A DNA stretch of 16,155 nt, from assembly GCA_029777935.1 (NCBI GenBank), contig JAKORH010000145.1:1-16155 (forward strand), given 5' to 3'. Positions 13,246-16,155 of the stretch are shown piece by piece; the first letter of the stretch is position 1; every line of letters begins with the position of its first letter. The position numbers and the translations under genes were made by a program. The stretch is from Pseudomonadota bacterium (lineage in GTDB: Bacteria > Pseudomonadota > Gammaproteobacteria > Burkholderiales > Burkholderiaceae). The notes below the pieces were generated by a model, which was not told the DNA's origin, did not search any database, and saw only the letters and a program-made list of their open reading frames with translations.

Positions 13246-13276
13246 ATCCGGTTTTCGCTCAGCAGAGGAGACGCAC

Positions 13277-14410
13277 ATGCGGATATTGATCGTCGGCGGC
13301 GGGATGGGCGGAACGATTCTGGCGAACAACCTGGCGCGCCGCCTCACGGAGCCGCTGCGCAGCGGCAAGGTCAAGCTGACGATGCTGTCGGCATCGGAAC
13401 GCCACATGTATCAGCCCGGGCTGCTCTACCTGGCCGTCGGGCGCATGACGCCGGACGAGCTGTACCGGGACCAGGCGAGCCTGCTGGAGCCCGGCATCGA
13501 GTTCATGGTCGATCCGGTGGAGGAATTCCGCCTCGACAAGAACGAGGTCAAGACCAAGAGCGGCAGGATCATCGGCTATGACGTGATGGCGATCGCGACG
13601 GGCGCACGCCCGACGCCGGAGGAGATCCCCGGCCTGGCCGAGAACGCGGAACAGTTCTACACGGAAGAGAGCGCCGTGAAGATGTTCAAGCGCCTGCGTG
13701 AGTTCCAGGGCGGCAAGGTCGTGATCGCGATGGGAGTGCCGCACAAGTGCCCGATGGCACCGCTCGAGATCATCTTCATGCTGTACGACTACTTCAAGGA
13801 TCGCCGCATCCTGGACAAGGTCAAGCTGCACTACACGTACCCGATCGGGCGCGTGCACACGCTGGAGAACGTCGCCAAGTGGGCCGCTCCCGAGATGGAC
13901 CGGCTCGGCATCACGTACGAAACGCTGTTCAACCTGAAGGAGGTCGACGGCGGCAAGAAGATCGTCCGCAGCGAGGAGGGCGGCGAGACTGACTACGATC
14001 TGCTGATCTCGATCCCGGCCCACCGCGGCATGGAGGTGATCGAGAAGAACGGCCTCGGTCAGCGCGGCTGGATTCCCACCGACCGGTACCGCCTCAACAT
14101 GGAGGGCCGCAGCAACGTGTTCGTGCTCGGCGACACCACCAATCTGCCGATCAGCAAGGCGGGTTCGACCGCGCACTTCGAGGCCGAGACGCTCGGCGAG
14201 AACATCGCCGCGATGGTCAAGCTGGGGACGCCGGTGCGCGACTACGACGGCAAGGTGTTCTGCTTCATCGAGGCCGGCAAGGACCGCGCCACGTACGCGA
14301 TGTTCGACTACCTGAATCCGCCGCAGCCGGGGCAGCCGACCAAGGCGGTGCATTGGTTCAAGCTCGCCTACAACAAGCTGTACTGGGCGTCCGCCCGCGG
14401 GCTGCTCTAG
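13277..14410 (+). CDS. Sulfide:quinone-oxidoreductase-like flavoprotein
   Basis: A 377-residue FAD-dependent pyridine nucleotide-disulfide-family protein of the SQR group. Residues 1-12 hold the FAD GxGxxG motif (VGGGMGG). ATGARP at 108-112 and VFVLGDTTNLPISKAGST (281-298) are the second FAD contacts. Cys158 in VPHKCPMAP matches an active-site Cys of SQR; Cys329 (VFCFIEAG) is a second candidate and these are the only two. The third Cys of classical SQR is absent. The end (WFKLAYNKLYWASARGLL) is an amphipathic helix like the membrane anchor of SQR. The ATG has AGGAG upstream. The likely reaction is oxidation of sulfide or a protein persulfide with quinone reduction; a purely reductive role is less likely. 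Confidence 0.88.
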   Translation: MRILIVGGGMGGTILANNLARRLTEPLRSGKVKLTMLSASERHMYQPGLLYLAVGRMTPDELYRDQASLLEPGIEFMVDPVEEFRLDKNEVKTKSGRIIGYDVMAIATGARPTPEEIPGLAENAEQFYTEESAVKMFKRLREFQGGKVVIAMGVPHKCPMAPLEIIFMLYDYFKDRRILDKVKLHYTYPIGRVHTLENVAKWAAPEMDRLGITYETLFNLKEVDGGKKIVRSEEGGETDYDLLISIPAHRGMEVIEKNGLGQRGWIPTDRYRLNMEGRSNVFVLGDTTNLPISKAGSTAHFEAETLGENIAAMVKLGTPVRDYDGKVFCFIEAGKDRATYAMFDYLNPPQPGQPTKAVHWFKLAYNKLYWASARGLL

Positions 14411-14431
14411 GCCTTGCCGCAGGAGACAAAG

Positions 14432-15046
14432 ATGGCGGACACATCCGACAAGGATCTACTGGCGCTCGAATCGGAGCGCCTGATTTCTGCGGCGCGCGAT
14501 TCGCTGACCGACGAGATGGTCACGCGGCTGGCCGGCACGGCCACCGACGCGATGGACCTGATCGATCGTGTCAACCGGACCGGGCTTTACAAGGCCATTC
14601 CCGCGATCGCGGAGCTGGTCAACAACGGCGATCTCGATCGGCTGGCGCGGCTGGCGCGCCTTTACGCCTCGGCCGAAGACGCGCTCACCGACGACATGGT
14701 GCACCGGCTGGCCGATACGGCGGCCGAGGGCCTGTCGCTGCTGGATCGGCTGAACCGCGGCGGCGCCGGGCGGATGGTCGAAATGCTCGCGCGCATGGAA
14801 GCCTCCGGCAGCCTGAAGCGCATCGCCGACGCGTTGCCGCGGCTGCTGGAACGACTCGAACTGCTGGAGTCCCTGCTGCACGCGATCGAGGGTGCTGGCG
14901 CAGCGAGCGCGAAAGCGCCGAAGTCGGCCGGCGGTGTGGGCGGACTGTGGAGCCTCGTGCGCGAGCCCGAATCGCAGGACGCGCTGCGCTACCTGATCGA
15001 GGTCGGCAAGTCCGTGCGATCGGCGACGTCGGGGCGCAGCGCCTGA
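14432..15046 (+). CDS. DUF1641 protein with internal 60-residue duplication
   Basis: A 204-residue helical DUF1641-type protein, 21 bases after the SQR-like gene with AGGAG before its ATG; an in-frame ATG-free extension upstream is not needed. Residues 24-83 and 84-143 are two gapless repeats: SLTDEMVTRLAGTA/ALTDDMVHRLADTA and DLIDRVNRTG/SLLDRLNRGG align at an offset of exactly 60, with matching helices after them. The end, GLWSLVREPESQDALRYLIE (171-190), is the characteristic DUF1641 tail. DUF1641 proteins are often found next to SQR-like or formate-dehydrogenase genes, and this one may support the flavoprotein at the membrane; their biochemical role is unknown. It is the last gene of the sulfur operon. 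Confidence 0.88.
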   Translation: MADTSDKDLLALESERLISAARDSLTDEMVTRLAGTATDAMDLIDRVNRTGLYKAIPAIAELVNNGDLDRLARLARLYASAEDALTDDMVHRLADTAAEGLSLLDRLNRGGAGRMVEMLARMEASGSLKRIADALPRLLERLELLESLLHAIEGAGAASAKAPKSAGGVGGLWSLVREPESQDALRYLIEVGKSVRSATSGRSA

Positions 15047-15058
15047 CGCAAGCGGCTT

Positions 15059-15100
15059 AGAACCTATAGGTTCTTAGTCCGGCGCGCGTTGTCGCGCGCC
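15059..15100. terminator. Two adjacent palindromes between convergent operons
   Basis: AGAACCTATAGGTTCT (15059-15074) is a perfect 16-base palindrome. GGCGCGCG-TTGT-CGCGCGCC (15081-15100) is an 8-bp hairpin with a four-base loop. They lie in the 63-base gap between the DUF1641 stop and the permease stop and probably act as a bidirectional terminator. The AT-containing palindrome could also be a protein-binding site. Confidence 0.6.
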
Positions 15101-15109
15101 GAACCGCGC

Positions 15110-15934
15110 TCAAGCCTTCCGCCCGCGCAGACGCTCGGAGCGGCGCCGCAGCAGTTCGGCGACGACCAGCAGCACGCACGCCAACAGCACCAGCAGCGTG
15201 CCGGCGGCGGTGATCGTCAGGCTGATGTTGTCGTTGATGCCGGCGAACATCTGGCGCGGCAGCGTGCGCTGACCGGGGCCGGTCAGCAGCAGCGCGACCA
15301 CGACCTCGTCGAACGACGTGGCGAACGCGAACAATGCGCCCGAGAACACGCCTGGGAACAGGATCGGCAGCGCGACCCTGCGGAACGCCAGCCACGGCGG
15401 CGCGCCGAGGCTCGCGGCGGCGTTCAGCAGGTTGCGGTCGAAGCCCGAAAGCGTCGACAGCACCGTCACCAGCACGAACGGGCTGCCCAGCGCCGCGTGC
15501 GCCAGCATCAGCCCGAGGTAGCCGTCGACCAGCCCGACTTTGGCGAACGCGAAGTACACGCCGACCGCGACGATCACCACCGGCACCACCAGCGGCGATA
15601 GCAGCACCGCGAACAGCAGCCGCCGCAGCGGAAAGCGCGCGCGCCAGAAACCGAACGCGGCCAGCGTGCCGAGCGTGGTCGCGATCAGCGTGGCGCCGGT
15701 GCCGACGATCAGGCTGTTCTTCAGCGCGGGCAGCCACAGGTCCGAAGTGAAGAAATCCTCGTACCAGCGCAGCGACAACCCCGGCAGCGGAAAGTGCAGG
15801 AACGATCCGGCCGAGAACGACAGCGGCACGATCACCAGGATCGGCGCCATCAGGAAGACGAGCACGAAGACGGCGAACGACCACAGCGCATAGCGCGCTG
15901 CCCGCTGTCCCGTGGTTTCGTAGGCCGGCGTCAT
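15110..15934 (-). CDS. ABC transporter permease, PotC type (polyamine-like)
   Basis: A 274-residue inner-membrane permease with six predicted membrane helices, of the spermidine/putrescine (PotC) branch. The cytoplasmic EAA-type loop that docks the ATPase is at residues 171-190 (NAAASLGAPPWLAFRRVALP), where the first residue is Asn instead of Glu. The SFDE motif (207-210) is typical of PotC-like subunits. A short basic tail ends the protein. Its start codon overlaps the stop of the preceding permease gene by four bases (ATGA), so the pair is translationally coupled. The ATPase and binding protein are outside the window. Polyamine transport is inferred from family only; related transporters import other amines and iron chelates. 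Confidence 0.92.
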   Translation of the reverse strand: MTPAYETTGQRAARYALWSFAVFVLVFLMAPILVIVPLSFSAGSFLHFPLPGLSLRWYEDFFTSDLWLPALKNSLIVGTGATLIATTLGTLAAFGFWRARFPLRRLLFAVLLSPLVVPVVIVAVGVYFAFAKVGLVDGYLGLMLAHAALGSPFVLVTVLSTLSGFDRNLLNAAASLGAPPWLAFRRVALPILFPGVFSGALFAFATSFDEVVVALLLTGPGQRTLPRQMFAGINDNISLTITAAGTLLVLLACVLLVVAELLRRRSERLRGRKA

Positions 15935-16155
15935 CCCATCCGGATCCGATCGATGCCGACCAGGCGGTCGTACACGTAGTACAGCGCCATCGTCGCGGCC
16001 AGCAGCACCAGCGACAGCGCCGCCGCCATGCCCCAGTTGATCGTCTTGCTGGCGTAGAAGGCGACGAAGTACGACAACATCTGGTCGTCGGCGCCGCCGA
16101 CCAGCGCCGGCGTGATGTAGTAGCCGAGCGCCTGGATGAACACCATCAGCACGCC
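15931..16155 (-). CDS. ABC transporter permease, PotB type, C-terminal end (5' part outside window)
   Basis: The last 74 residues of a permease whose start lies beyond the window edge. GYYITPALVGGADDQMLSYF followed by INWGMAAAL is the characteristic region of PotB-type permeases, the partner of PotC. Two hydrophobic segments remain, and the end is a basic, short cytoplasmic tail (DRLVGIDRIRMG). The stop codon overlaps the ATG of the following permease. Together they form the channel of the same transporter. Confidence 0.9.
   Translation of the reverse strand, partial: GVLMVFIQALGYYITPALVGGADDQMLSYFVAFYASKTINWGMAAALSLVLLAATMALYYVYDRLVGIDRIRMG

Noticed and set aside
13259..14353. A 364-codon minus-strand frame opposite the SQR-like gene
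   Set aside because: Mirror of a well-supported flavoprotein gene; composition dominated by His, Arg, Leu and Val as in other antisense frames.

Overview
The window looks like chromosomal DNA of a high-GC betaproteobacterium, probably in or near the Burkholderiales. It has strong G/C third-position bias, a GyrB tail and YajD, Mak-type and core-MetE proteins close to betaproteobacterial forms, and many GC-rich hairpins between genes. The taxon is inferred from recalled protein resemblance; no search was run.

Layout. 1-4063 is mostly housekeeping and accessory single genes: the 3' end of gyrB, an internally deleted LysE/RhtB exporter, a ChaN-type heme-binding lipoprotein, a convergent secreted alpha/beta hydrolase, and a translationally coupled pair of a YajD HNH protein and a divergent family I pyrophosphatase-like protein. 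4080-5720 is a gene graveyard. A MntA-type nucleotidyltransferase is followed by a HepT (HEPN) toxin cut off before its catalytic motif. This runs directly into a scar of a type I restriction methylase (hsdM) split by a REP-like palindrome. Next to it, on the other strand, is a single open frame made of pieces of a contractile injection system: sheath N-terminus, a baseplate-like segment and a AAA+ ATPase lacking Walker A. 5773-6600 holds three very short minus-strand ORFs with good ribosome binding sites and hairpins between them. 6674-9714 carries four uncharacterised plus-strand genes, including a basic histone-H1-like protein and a 569-residue protein with a GNAT-like core.

9771-12377 is a tight minus-strand operon: core-type methionine synthase, Mak-type ROK sugar kinase, class I O-methyltransferase. 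It is divergent from a plus-strand sulfur operon at 12598-15046: a DsrE-like protein, a TusA-like sulfur carrier, a sulfide:quinone-reductase-like flavoprotein and a DUF1641 protein with a clean internal duplication. The last kilobase is the end of a PotB/PotC-type polyamine ABC transporter operon on the minus strand.

The sulfur operon is the most coherent functional unit: a membrane flavoprotein could oxidise sulfide or persulfide while TusA and the DsrE-like protein carry the sulfane sulfur. The most unusual part is the relic region 4146-5720, where at least three defence or injection systems have been reduced to fused fragments that still read open over long stretches. I see no tRNA, rRNA, CRISPR array or intact transposase.
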